DNA from: Stemphylium vesicarium
Lineage: Eukaryota > Ascomycota > Dothideomycetes > Pleosporales > Pleosporaceae
Assembly: GCA_004380135.1 (NCBI GenBank)
Contig: QXCR01000351.1
Coordinates: 1-13,317 of the forward strand
DNA: 13,317 nucleotides
Reading direction: 5' to 3'
Shown in pieces: positions 1 to 9,752 of this stretch (the stretch's first letter is position 1; each line of letters begins with the position of its first letter). A program made the position numbers and the translations under genes. The notes under the pieces are model-generated. The model ran no database searches. It was not told the DNA's origin and saw nothing but the letters and a program-made list of their open reading frames with translations.

Positions 1-104
1 CTTATAAATATTAGATTTACCTAGTTTAGAAAATTCTTAACGCTAATTTTATTTCTAATATTACTTATAATAAGTATTTTCTTAATAATTACTTTTATTA
101 TATT
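1..104. other. AT-rich degenerate flank
   Basis: This AT-rich stretch has almost no CpA or TpG. It lies outside element A and is probably the upstream continuation of the degraded reading frame that follows, because the same frame carries only a couple of stops here. I see no recognisable motif, terminal repeat or RNA gene. Confidence 0.4.
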
Positions 105-524
105 ATGCTAAATTCGCCTCTTAAATGTGTAGAGTGTACGCGTCTTAGCTAGTTATATATAAATATGTTATAGACCTCTCTAGATAAAACTCGCGAAGAG
201 TATTAAGCGAAAGTAGATGCAGATAAAAAGTTATTATCTAAAGTAATTACGCGGTTATTGCGCAATAAGAAGATTTTAGCGTAGGCTAATAAGCGCGCGC
301 AAAGGAAAGCGCTCTATCTTGCGTCGGAACTAGAAGTAGAGGGTGAGGATGTTAATGCGCAGTTCTTAGATTGTCTAGCAGCGTCTATTAGTATCGCTTA
401 TTCGCTAATAATATAGTCTACCTTAGATAGTATAGATAATACTATTACGACCCTTAGTATTACTAGTCTTAGTAGCGCTAGTAGTACTAGTAGTAATAAT
501 ATAGGAGCTATTAGTAGTTTATAA
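105..524 (+). pseudogene. unidentified degraded ORF with Cys cluster, Lys/Glu-rich and Ser/Thr-rich parts
   Basis: I do not recognise this gene. One frame can be followed from an ATG at 105-107 to a TAA at 522-524. Its few internal stops are all TAG or TAA that could come from Gln or Trp codons by one RIP transition. Near the start is a C-x2-C pair (KCVEC, about 126-140). A charged Lys/Glu/Ala-rich part follows (about 185-345) that could form a coiled coil, then a Ser/Thr/Asn-rich tail (about 405-520). CpG-containing codons survive well in the middle. It lies in the flank into which element A inserted, so it may be part of an older transposon or a host gene relic. No function is proposed. Confidence 0.4.
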
Positions 525-593
525 GATTTATATTTAGCTTCTAGATATTATTACTCTTAGAATAGCCTAACTATTTAACTAGATATTCTTTAC
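525..593. other. short AT-rich flank before element A
   Basis: A non-coding-looking stretch between the degraded ORF and the TA target duplication of element A (594-595). I see nothing in it. Confidence 0.4.
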
Positions 594-595
594 TA

Positions 596-656
596 ACGTA
601 CTTCATAAGCGAGTGGCCGGCACAAGCGAGTGGCCGGACTTTGCCAAGACCTCACC
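596..656 (+). repeat. Left terminal inverted repeat of element A
   Basis: It matches the reverse complement of 10254-10314 at 60 of 61 positions (T606 against C). It begins ACGTACTTCA and carries a tandem doublet of AAGCGAGTGGCCGG at 607 and 624, a 17-bp period, then TTTGCCAAG and CTCACC. It keeps its CpA and TpG dinucleotides, unlike the transposase beside it. Confidence 0.95.
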
Positions 657-1791
657 AAAACCACGACTGTGCACGACCGTACGACACTATCAAGAACAGT
701 AATTCGTATTTATAGTAGGCTAATCTATTTAGAATCTTCTACTCTATCTAGTTTATATATACGCGAGTTATATCCTACCTCGCTATAGCGTTTATAGCGT
801 CTTTAAGATAGTTTACCTACTTTAATACGCATTCTCTTCTTTACCTTCTTTCTATTACTACGCACTCTAAACTCCTTTAAAGTTAATAGTTAGAGACTAT
901 CTTTAACTATAAGTAACCTCTTCTTCTATATCTACTTTCTTTTATATAATTTATATCGCGTAGTAGCCTTATTAGCTACTTTAAGCTTAGTAATACGCTT
1001 TTATAATAATACTAAAGTATACGCTATTATCTCTACGCCTTTAGAGAGGCTTTTTACCGCCTTAACTATTAAAGTAGGCGAGCTATCTATATACCTCTAA
1101 AACCTCTTAAGAACTAGCTTTATTTAAGACCCTAGTTTTATAGTATTACTTAGAGTTTACGGCTACTAGGGACTATTCTTAATTATAAGTAATAGTAGAG
1201 TACGTAGGTAGACGTTAAGCGTTAATATAATAGCCTCTAGATTAAATAGAACTAAGCTAGCGCTATAAAAGCCTTCTAAGATATTACTCTTTATAATAGT
1301 AGCGTTAAAAGTAGCTTTAAAGTACAGTAAGAACTCTATTTTAGTAATATAAGTAATCTTATTACGCATTAACTTCTTAGCTTAGCACCTATACGCCTTC
1401 TTTAATGGCGCAAAATACCCAACGTCAAGCGGCTGCAGCAGGTGCGACGAGTGAGGAGGCATGCAGAGGGTGATTATCTTCTTCTCCTCGCAGAGCTGGT
1501 GGAAATCGATCGAGCTGTGGCTCTCGTGGCCGTCAAGAACTAGCAGGCGGTAGCTGCCAATAACCCTCCCCTTTATATGCCTATTAAAGTGCTCTAGCTA
1601 CTTAATACTAAGCTTATTTATTATCTAGCTATTCTTAGAGACTATAATTACCTAGTCTTAAGATAAGCTCTCCTTCTTATACTAGGCGGAGAGGTGGTGC
1701 TTACCTTAGAAGATAATAAAGGGTAGAATTACCTACTCTATCGCGTTTATACCCTAGATAGCTATAATCTACTCTTAGTTACCCTACTATA

Positions 1792-1886
1792 AGCTAGCGC
1801 ATATAGTTTCCGAACACATAGGGTTTCCGAACACCTCACCAAAACACGCCACCCACACAAAACACGCGATATCTATGAACAACGCT
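1792..1886 (+). repeat. Left terminal inverted repeat of element B
   Basis: It begins AGCTAGCGCATATAG, then carries the doublet GTTTCCGAACAC at 1806 and 1823 (17-bp period), then CTCACCAAAAC. Five of its 95 positions differ from the right end, and four of those are transitions. Confidence 0.93.
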
Positions 1887-2474
1887 CTTACGATTGCCAT
1901 TAATTACACATAGATTGAAGAGTTGTAGCAGCTATAGCCGCTGTAGCCTTATCTACAGCACTCTTCGTCCTAGATCTACTATTCTGAGCTTCTATTACTG
2001 CTACGTTGCGTATTGCTACTATAATATTCTCTACTTCTACAAAGCGTTAGTTGGGGTCTATAGAGACGCGCTTATGGCAGCGCTAAGAGCTAATAGTCTA
2101 AAGACGATGCTTAAGGCGTTTATTCTCTACTTCTAGCCCTGCTACTCTTATATTTATAGCTGCTAGTGCCTTACCTACTTTCTATAGTAAAAGACGCGTC
2201 CTGCGACCTAGGCTCTTAATACTCTAGACATCGCGCTATGCTAGGTAAAGATCCCGAGGGTCTTAGGGTGTATAGAGGAAACTCTTAATAGGTAATTAAA
2301 GTTATCCTAGATATAAAGGCGTTATAGGTTTTTATAATACTTATAATAAAGTAAGAATTTAATTAATATTAAATAAATAGAGGCTAAAAGCCTATTAGCT
2401 AGCTCTAATTATATAGTCTATAAAGCCTTTCTCTCTAGCTTAATTATAGTAAGTAATAAAGCGCTCTTTCTTAA

Positions 2475-2815
2475 TGTTAGAATGTAAGCTTAATTAAGCT
2501 TAAGTAAGCCTTAGTAAGCTTAAGTAAGCACTAGTACTCTTTTAGCTAGAGTAGCACTACTATAGCTATTACGTTCTTATATACGTAATCTATAACGTAG
2601 AAATTACGTATATCTAGGTTATCTATTAGTAAGATAGAATATTCTAGATAACCTAGTATTTATATATAATAATAAGTAAATAGTAATAATATCTTAGAGT
2701 CTAACTCCCCTCTTTATATCTAATAGATATACTTTTAACTCTAGTTTCTATCTTCTACTATTACTAATACTATTACTAATAGTATTAGTAATTCTCTATT
2801 ATATCTTCTCTTATA
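2475..2815 (+). repeat. 5' LTR of the Copia element
   Basis: It begins TGTTAG and ends CTTATA (TA from CA by RIP). It contains an 18-bp perfect palindrome at 2485-2502, an 11-bp inverted pair at 2614-2624 and 2646-2656, and a 12-bp stem with 7-nt loop at 2761-2791 that could act in 3' end formation. By eye it differs from the 3' LTR at about 20 of 341 positions, all but one transitions. Confidence 0.95.
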
Positions 2816-3657
2816 AGTTATAAGCCTAGATTAGACTTTTTAGGAATAGAGTTACTATAAATTTATAGTAACTAGAGTATTTATTACTTTAAGCTATAGT
2901 AGTAGTATTCTAGTATATAATCTCTACCTACTAGAACCTAAGTAATTAGATAATCTTAGTTACTAGAAAACTATCTCTAACCTACTAATTACTCTACGTA
3001 AGACTATAATAAGTTTAGATAAGCTTATTAAGCTATACTAAACTACTATTAAAAGATAAAAGGAAGATACTAGTAGTAATACTAGTATAAGGCTCTAGGT
3101 AATTCTATACTTAAGGTAAACTTATAGTAGACTACTATAGTAATTATTTATTAAAGCTTATTAGTAATAGCTTCTAGTAAAGCGTATAGTTACTAGATAG
3201 AGCTAAAACTCTTACTTAGTAACTAGCTAATAAGTTAGCCTCTAGAAAGACTAGTAACCTTTACTAAAGTAATAAGTAATTACTATAGGTAATATAATAC
3301 TACTTTAGATATAAGTGCTACGCCTTTAGCACTATTAGTACTACGTTTTTAGTACTATTTTTAGCTAGGATTTTAGCCTATAAGTGCTACGTCTTTAGCA
3401 CTATTAGTACTATAGTTTTAGTACTACTTTAGCTAGGATTTCAGCCTATTAGTGCTACGTTTTTAGCACTATTAAAGCTAGATCTTATTAGCTTATTATA
3501 ATTTAATCTATAGCTAGAGTTCTTTAATAGCTATTAGTGCTCGTAAGAATAGTAACTATAGCTTTCTATTATAATAAGACTATATAGAAGTTCTAGCTAT
3601 TTGCTATCTCTAGATAATAGCTATCTACTTTATCTAGACGTAAGAGTAGTAGCTATA
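2816..3657 (+). other. Copia 5' leader (untranslated)
   Basis: It lies between the 5' LTR and the inferred gag start. A primer binding site would be expected just after 2815, where the sequence reads AGTTATAAGCC, but RIP prevents assigning a tRNA. The leader contains the tandem hairpin repeat at 3311-3480. I see no conserved protein motif. Confidence 0.6.
3311..3480 (+). repeat. Tandem hairpin repeat in the Copia leader
   Basis: A unit of 68-69 bp starts at 3311, 3380 and 3448; the third copy is partial. Each full unit contains AGTGCT, about 8 nt, AGCACT, then AGTACT, 8 nt, AGTACT, that is, two 6-bp stem-loops in series. The second type looks like a RIP-mutated copy of the first, so the ancestral array may have had a unit of about 33 bp. 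Confidence 0.8.
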
Positions 3658-6600
3658 ATAGCTAAAAGTAGCATTTTTAGAGTGCCTAAGTTAGTAGGTA
3701 ACTCTAACTATAATATTTAGGCTTTAAGAGTAGAGTCTCTCTTAGTTAAAGAAGACTACTATTCTATTATAATAATAGATTCTTCTTAGTTAAACTTATC
3801 TAATTTTATATAAGAGAAATTAGATAATTTAAAAGAATAAGAAGGTAAAGTATTATCTATTATTAGATTAAGCTTAGATAATAGCCTATTTCTATAAACT
3901 AAAGAGATTAAATTACTATTTCTATTATAAGATAATCTTAAATCTCTATATTAAGTAAAAGGGTTTAGTAGCGATTTTCTACTAAGTAAAGAGCTAATTA
4001 ATACTACGTTAATTAGCTATAATAATAACGTAGAAGTATATTTATAGAAAATTAAGAGACTATTTAATAGCCTAGAAGCTAGAGATATTTCTCTACTATT
4101 AAAGTTTATTACTACTCTAGTACTAAATAATCTAAATAATAATTTTAATTATTTAGTAACTATTATTACTTAAGATTTAAGATTAGATAAGCTAATTAAT
4201 TTAAATCTTATATTTAGCTAGATTCTTAATAAGTTTAGACGTCTATATTTAATTAAATCTCTAAAGAATAGTATCTCTAATAAAGAGATTACTAATAAAG
4301 ATATAGAAATATCTTTAAATATAAAGAAAAGTAGTAAGTACTACTCTTATTATAATAGAAGTAAATATATAGATAATATCTATTATAAGAAGAAACGTAG
4401 TAATAAGAAGTAATTTAAGGCTATAAATATAGTAGAAGAGAGTAGTCTTAATAGTACTATTATTTAAGTTAATAATATAGAAGGTACTAAAGAATCTTCT
4501 ACTAGTAATAAGATTATATAGATACTAGATAGTAGTGCTAGCTATTATATATACTCTAGAGAAGATCTTTTTTCTAATTTTAAGCTAATTAATAATACCT
4601 ATATTAAGTAGAGTAATACTAGTACTCTACTTAAAGTAAAAGCTAAGAGTAATATAGCTATTATCTTTACTAGTATTAATACGCCTATAGTATTTAAGGA
4701 TATACTACTAATACTTAAAATATAAGTAAACCTATTAAGCGTCTACTAAGCTATTAATAGAGAGATAGAGTTTAATTTTACTAAAAAAGAATACTAAGCC
4801 TATAAGAATAATAAGATTCTAGCTATAGAATACTATACTAGAAATATAGCTACTTTTACTACTTATAGTAATAGAGATAAGAGTATAGAAGTTATAAATA
4901 CTTTTACTAAAACTCTTAATAATACTATTCTACTATATAAAAGACTAGAATATATTAGTAAGAATAGCCTTAGTAAGCTATTAATTAATATAGAAAGCCT
5001 AAACTTTAAGATAGATATTAGTAAAGACTTTATAAACTATATTATCTACCTAGAAAGTAAGTAAACTAGTACTATTAGTAGAGACTTTATTACTACTAAA
5101 GTAAATAACTTTAGAGATTTAGTCTATATAGATTTAAGAGGACCTATTAAGCCTATAACTAATAGAGACTATAAGTATTATATTACCTTTCTAGACTATA
5201 AGATAAAATATCTAGAGATAGAACTACTTAAAAATAGAGTAGAACTAATTTAACTTATTAAAGAATTTATTAATAAAGTTAAAGTATAAGATAATAAAAG
5301 ACTTAAGCTAATTTAAATAGATAATAAACTAAATATAAAAGATCTATTAGATCTAGCTAAAAATAAAGAATTTATCTTTAAATTTATATCTTCTTTTAAT
5401 TCTAAAGCTAAGAGAGAGATAGAGCGTATAAATAGAACTTTATTTAATAAAGTAAGAGCTCTACTATTTAAGTCTAAACTACTAAAAAGGCTATAGATAG
5501 AGGCTCTAATATCTACTATATATCTCTATAATAGAATATTAAATAGTTCTATTAATTTTAAAACGCCTTATAAGATTAAATATAAAGCTAAGTCTAATAT
5601 AGTTAATATAAAGATCTAGAGATCTTTAAGCTATAAAAAAGAACTTAAAGAGTTCTTATATAAGCTAGATACTAAGTTAAAACTATACTACTTAATAGGT
5701 TATATAAGTAATAACCTATATTATCTTCTAGATCTTAAATCTTATAAAGTTACTTTAGTTAGAGATATTAAAGTACTAAAAGGAACTTACTATAGGCCTT
5801 TAAAAGATCTTAGTTAAGAGAATTTAGAGATAGAAGATAAATTTAGTAAAATAATACTAGAAGCTATTATAGATAATTAATATAGTAGTAATAAAAAAGC
5901 TATTAAAACTTATCTTAAAGTAGTTATTAATAATAAAAAAGATAAAGAAATTAGTAAGCTAAGAGAAGGTACTTTAAATATAAGTATAGCCTCTTCTAAT
6001 ATAATAAAAGAAGTATATTATATTAGTAAAATAAAAGACTATCTTAAGAACTATAAAGAAGTTCTAAAGTATAAAGAAAAGAATAACTATTTAGTTATAA
6101 TATAACTAAAAATAGACTAGCTCTATAATAATAATACTTAGTTATTAGTACTTAGACCTAGTAATAATCTAGTCCTAAAAGAATAATAAGTATTAAATAA
6201 AAAATATTAAGAAAATAGCTAAATCTATAAGGCTAAATAGGTAGCTAAAGGTTTTCTATAAGAGAAAGATCTAAATTTTAAAGAAACCTTTATAAATACT
6301 AGTAAGTCTAATATAATAAGGCTACTATTAGTAGTATTTAGTACTCTAGATTAAAAAATATATAGCTAAAATATTAAATAAGCTTTTCCTAATACTCTAA
6401 TAGATACTACTATCTATATAGAATAACCTAAAGGCTTTATTAGCTCTAGCTATTCTAATTATATTTACTTACTAAAAAAGGCACTATATAGTCTAAAATA
6501 AGCCTCTAGATAGTAGTAAAAACTACTAGCTAGTCTATTAGCTAAACTAGAGTTTACTCCTTTATAAACTAATACTACTATCTATATAAATACTAGTAAA

Positions 6601-7656
6601 AAGGTTATAATAGCTACTTACGTAGACAATCTATTAATATTTATAAAAAGTAAGTAAATAATAGATAGTCTATTTAAAGAGCTTAGTTCTATTTCTACTT
6701 TAGAAATAAAGAACCTAAGTAAAATAAAAGAGTTTCTTAGAGTAAAGATCTATTAAAATAGAGTAATAAGATCTCTATATTTAATCTAAGAAAAATATAT
6801 TAGTAGACTACTAGCTAAGTTTAATAAAGAAGATATTAAATCTAGAGAAGCTCTACTAGCTCCTAATACTAAGCTAGAAAGTAATAAAGAAGAGGCTTAT
6901 CTAAGAGATATCTAAAGATATTAATAAGAAATTAGCTCTCTTATCTATATTACTACTTTTACTAAGTCTAATATAGTATACGCTATAAATAGCTTAGTTA
7001 AGTATATATCTAATTCTAGTATAGATTACTTTAATAGTCTAAACTACCTCTAGGGCTATATAAAGTATACTAAAGACTTAGTATTAAGCTATAATCTAAA
7101 CTCTAGTAAAACTTAATCTAAGCCTATAGAGCTAAAATAACTAGATAAAATAATTAATCTAACTAGCTCTATAGATTTAGATTAGGGGGGCGATTTTACT
7201 AGTAGAAGGTCTACTATAGGCTATATATTCTTATTAAGCTATAATAAGAATAGTAGCGCTATATTCTAGCTATTAAAATTATAAAAAACTATTACACTAT
7301 CTAGCGTAGAGGCTAAGTTTATAGCCTATAAAGAAGTAGTTAAAGAGAGCTTATATTTAAATCTCTTTATTAAAGAGATAAGCTTAATTATTCCTATTTT
7401 TAATAATATAAAGATTATTAAAATAGATAGCTAAAGTGCTATAGAACTAGCGAAGAATCCTATATATTACGCTAGAACTAAGTATATTAATATTAGGTAT
7501 TACTTTATTAGAGAAAAGGTTAAAAATAAGAAAATAAAATTATCCTATTAGCTTATAGTTACTCTATTAGTAGATAGCTTAACTAAGTCTATTAGTATAT
7601 AAAAGATTAAGGACTTTAAAGTAGAAGTAAATTTACTACTTTATTTAAAAGAGTAA
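3658..7656 (+). pseudogene. Copia gag-pol polyprotein, RIP-inactivated
   Basis: One frame of 1333 codons. The likely start is ATA at 3658-3660 (ATG before RIP, followed by GCT); the VPKLVGNSNYNI motif typical of Copia gag N-termini lies at about 3685-3715. A gag domain of the UBN2 kind follows (about 4030-4260), then a CCHC zinc knuckle with its Cys and His now Tyr (about 4342-4386). The protease motif is LDSSASYYI (Asp at 4528; usual DSGAS). The integrase HHCC region is at about 4950-5065 and its core begins VYIDLRGPI (Asp at 5131), with a downstream REIERINRTL. The reverse transcriptase YVDD reads YVDN (6619-6630). RNase H ends with DS-x-SAIELAKNP and an RTKYINIRYYFIRE-like stretch (about 7426-7515). 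Many TAG/TAA stops come from Gln and Trp codons. The stop at 7654-7656 could itself be a mutated codon. Confidence 0.9.
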
Positions 7657-7711
7657 TACTAGTAGAGAGAGTTACTAAATTACTACTACTAGAATTAAGC
7701 TTATTAAGCTT

Positions 7712-7720
7712 AAGAGGGCG
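7712..7720 (+). other. Polypurine tract of the Copia element
   Basis: AAGAGGGCG directly abuts the 3' LTR. This is the usual place and composition for the plus-strand primer of Copia elements. Confidence 0.7.
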
Positions 7721-8061
7721 TATTAGAATATAAGCTTAATTAAGCTTAAGTAAGCCTTAGTAAGCTTAAGTAAGTACTAGTACTCTTTTAGCTAGAGTAG
7801 CACTACTATAGCTATTACGTTCTTATATACGTAATCTATAATATAGAAATTACGTATATCTAGGTTATTTATTAGTAAGATAGAATATTCTAGATAACCT
7901 AGTATTTATATATAATAACGAGTAAATAGCGATAATACCTTAGAGTCTAACTCCCCTCTTTATATCTAATAAATATACTTTTAACTCTAGTTCCTATCTT
8001 CCGCTATTACTAATACTATTACTAATAGTATTAGTAATTCTCTGCTATACCTTATCTTACA
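7721..8061 (+). repeat. 3' LTR of the Copia element
   Basis: It has the same 341-bp length as the 5' LTR. It begins TATTAG (TG changed to TA) and keeps the original CA at its end (CTTACA). The palindrome (7731-7748) and the 12-bp stem (8007-8037) are conserved. Several sites still read CG or CC where the 5' copy reads TA or TC. Confidence 0.95.
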
Positions 8062-9079
8062 CTTAATAGGTGCTACGTTATTAAGGGAGGCGAGATCCTA
8101 GATCTAGTAATAGTACTAAGACTTAATAATAGAGAAAGGAGCAAGGTCTAGAGGCTATAGGACGTGCGAGGAATAAGTAGGTAGATAGAGAAGGTAGATC
8201 TAATTCTACTTATATAGCTATAGGAAGTCGATACTAATATAGCTACTATAGCTATTAAGAATTAGGAGTTAATACTAGTTATCTACTAGCGCTATCTCTA
8301 GAATAAATATACGCTATAACTACTTAACGCTAATTACTTTTAACGTCTATTTATTTTTAGAGGTTATATATAGCTAATTAGGTATAGATTTAGGCGAGAA
8401 CTAAGTTATCTATAGGCTCTAGCCCTTAAAGATAACCGCGCATCGCAGCTTCTACCCTATCGCCGAAATACATTTAATTATTAACACCTACTCGCGAGTC
8501 TCTAGCGACTTAATATCAGCCTTCTTCTTTAATGCTTTAGCAAGGACCCTGGTATTCGTACATACTCCTAGCGCGACGCTAGTCTTATCCATATTGTATG
8601 TATTCTCCGCCTGTATGTTGAGACGCTGTCGCGTCTGCTCATAGAGCTCAAGGAACGCGCGCAGCTAATCTGGCGTAGCTGCCTCGACTCTCTTAGCCTC
8701 GATCTTCCGGCCGACAATAGAGGCGACGCGTGGTTGGCGATTAACAAAGTGTGTGACCTAAAGCTTGCTAATAGGCTGATCGTCGCCGTTCATACGTAGA
8801 ATTCAATTCGCCATTTCTCGCGCGCGAGCGTGTGAAGGAGGACAGCCGCGCGCGTCCTCTTCGAGAATCCAATCTACAAGGAAGTCCTCTTGTAGGGGGG
8901 TCAATCGCTGCTGGTGTTAATAGCTGCGCGCGCTAGTTGTCGCGCCACGTATTCGGCCGTGGAGCGTAGAGAGGGGGACACCATAAGCCTTAGCTACAGC
9001 CCTCTAGCTACGATAAATGCTAGTATTAAAATTACTAAGAGCTCTTTGTATAGCTAACTCGCGGGCATCTATATTAATA

Positions 9080-9174
9080 AGCGTTGTTAATAGATATCGT
9101 GTGTTTTGTGCGGGTGGCGTGTTTTGGTGAGGTGTTCGGAAACCCTATGTGTTTAGAAACTATATGCGCTAGCT
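9080..9174 (-). repeat. Right terminal inverted repeat of element B
   Basis: The inverted partner of 1792-1886. Here the outer copy of the doublet has changed to GTTTCTAAACAC (two transitions), while the inner copy is intact. Confidence 0.93.
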
Positions 9175-9752
9175 TACTATCTTTAGCCGTCCTTAATGCT
9201 CCGCTACTATAACTACTAACCTAGTTAATATTACGCCTATTATAAAGCCTATCTTATTAAAGTTATACGTATCTTTATCTAGGATACTATACTTAGCTTT
9301 TATATTTTATACTAGGCGGAATTAGCCTTCTATAATCTTAGGATCCTTATAGAGAGCTTAACTATAGTCGTACTTTTAATTAAACTTAGCTTTAAGCTTT
9401 AGGTAGCGCTTAATAAAGTTTATAGCCTAATTCTTACTAACTAGGTTCTAGTTATAGACCTAGAGTAAAGAATTAGCTATCTCTTTAATATTATTAAGTT
9501 AAGGTAAGTATCTTTACTCTAATAGCTTTAGAATATACCTAATAATCGCTATCTCTTTAAATTCTTGAAGAGCTATTAATTTAGGCGTGCAATCGCGTTA
9601 ATAGAGCGTTCTAGCGCGTCGTCGTCTAAGCGTCCTTTCTGGCACGTTGTAGGCTTTTATAGCGCGAGGCGTAGTAAGTGTCGCGTCTTAAATAAGAGCC
9701 TGAAGTGCAAGCTATATCTAAGCCTCTTTCTAATCTTATATTACGTTGCTAC

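Larger units (their letters stand above)
2475..8061 (+). mobile_element. Complete Ty1/Copia LTR retrotransposon inserted in element B
   Basis: Two 341-bp LTRs (2475-2815 and 7721-8061) enclose 4905 bp. A 5-bp target duplication, CTTAA, lies at 2470-2474 and 8062-8066. Domain order is gag, protease, integrase, reverse transcriptase, RNase H, which defines Ty1/Copia (integrase before reverse transcriptase). All landmarks share one frame, so no indel has broken the polyprotein. Insertion with duplication adds 5592 bp, a multiple of three, so element B keeps its frame on both sides. RIP is near saturation. This is a fungal retroelement relic, not coding-competent. Confidence 0.95.
1888..9072 (-). 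pseudogene. Element B transposase (Fot1/pogo type), split by the Copia element
   Basis: The coding pieces are 9072-8067 and 2474-1888 on the minus strand, 1593 nt (531 codons) in one frame. The likely start codon is ATA at 9072-9070, one RIP transition from ATG, followed by GAT. Visible parts in order: psq helix-turn-helix (AVAKAYGVPLSTLHGR, about 8960-9010); CENP-B-type domain (LTPLQEDFLVDWILEEDARG at about 8860-8920, then VTHFVNRQPRVASIVGRK); first catalytic Asp in YNMDKT (8587-8589); second Asp replaced by Asn (8254-8256); SSHVLQPLDLAPFS (about 8130-8175); and a charged C-terminal tail running to the TAA at 1890-1888. Copia interrupts it just after this last motif. Nearly all internal stops are RIP-type; one TGA (about 8810) looks like CpG decay of CGA. 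Confidence 0.9.
1792..9174 (-). mobile_element. Element B: second Fot1/pogo-like transposon, inserted in A
   Basis: It has 95-bp inverted ends (1792-1886 and 9080-9174) that match at 90 positions, and TA duplications at 1790-1791 and 9175-9176. Removing B with one TA rejoins the element A frame inside the conserved K-x-V-Q-x-G-N-x-E-W region, which confirms the borders. Without the Copia insertion B is 1791 bp, almost all of it transposase: the start lies 8 bp from one inverted repeat and the stop touches the other. The N-terminal half (about 8440-8990) is largely free of RIP; the C-terminal half is heavily mutated. Confidence 0.93.

Noticed and set aside
1166..1369. Minus-strand open frame of 67 codons as a separate small gene
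   Set aside because: It lies in frame with the element A transposase and is a stretch of it that by chance escaped RIP stops.
1894..2136. Open frame of 80 codons on the plus strand
   Set aside because: It is the antisense of element B's transposase C-terminus, whose minus-strand frame is continuous with the rest of that gene.
3311..3480. CRISPR-like array
   Set aside because: Units are tandem without unique spacers and lie in a retrotransposon leader of a eukaryote.
4500..7656. Stop-rich pol region as a sign that this is not coding DNA
   Set aside because: Protease, integrase, reverse transcriptase and RNase H motifs all fall in one frame, and the stops are RIP-type changes of Gln and Trp codons.
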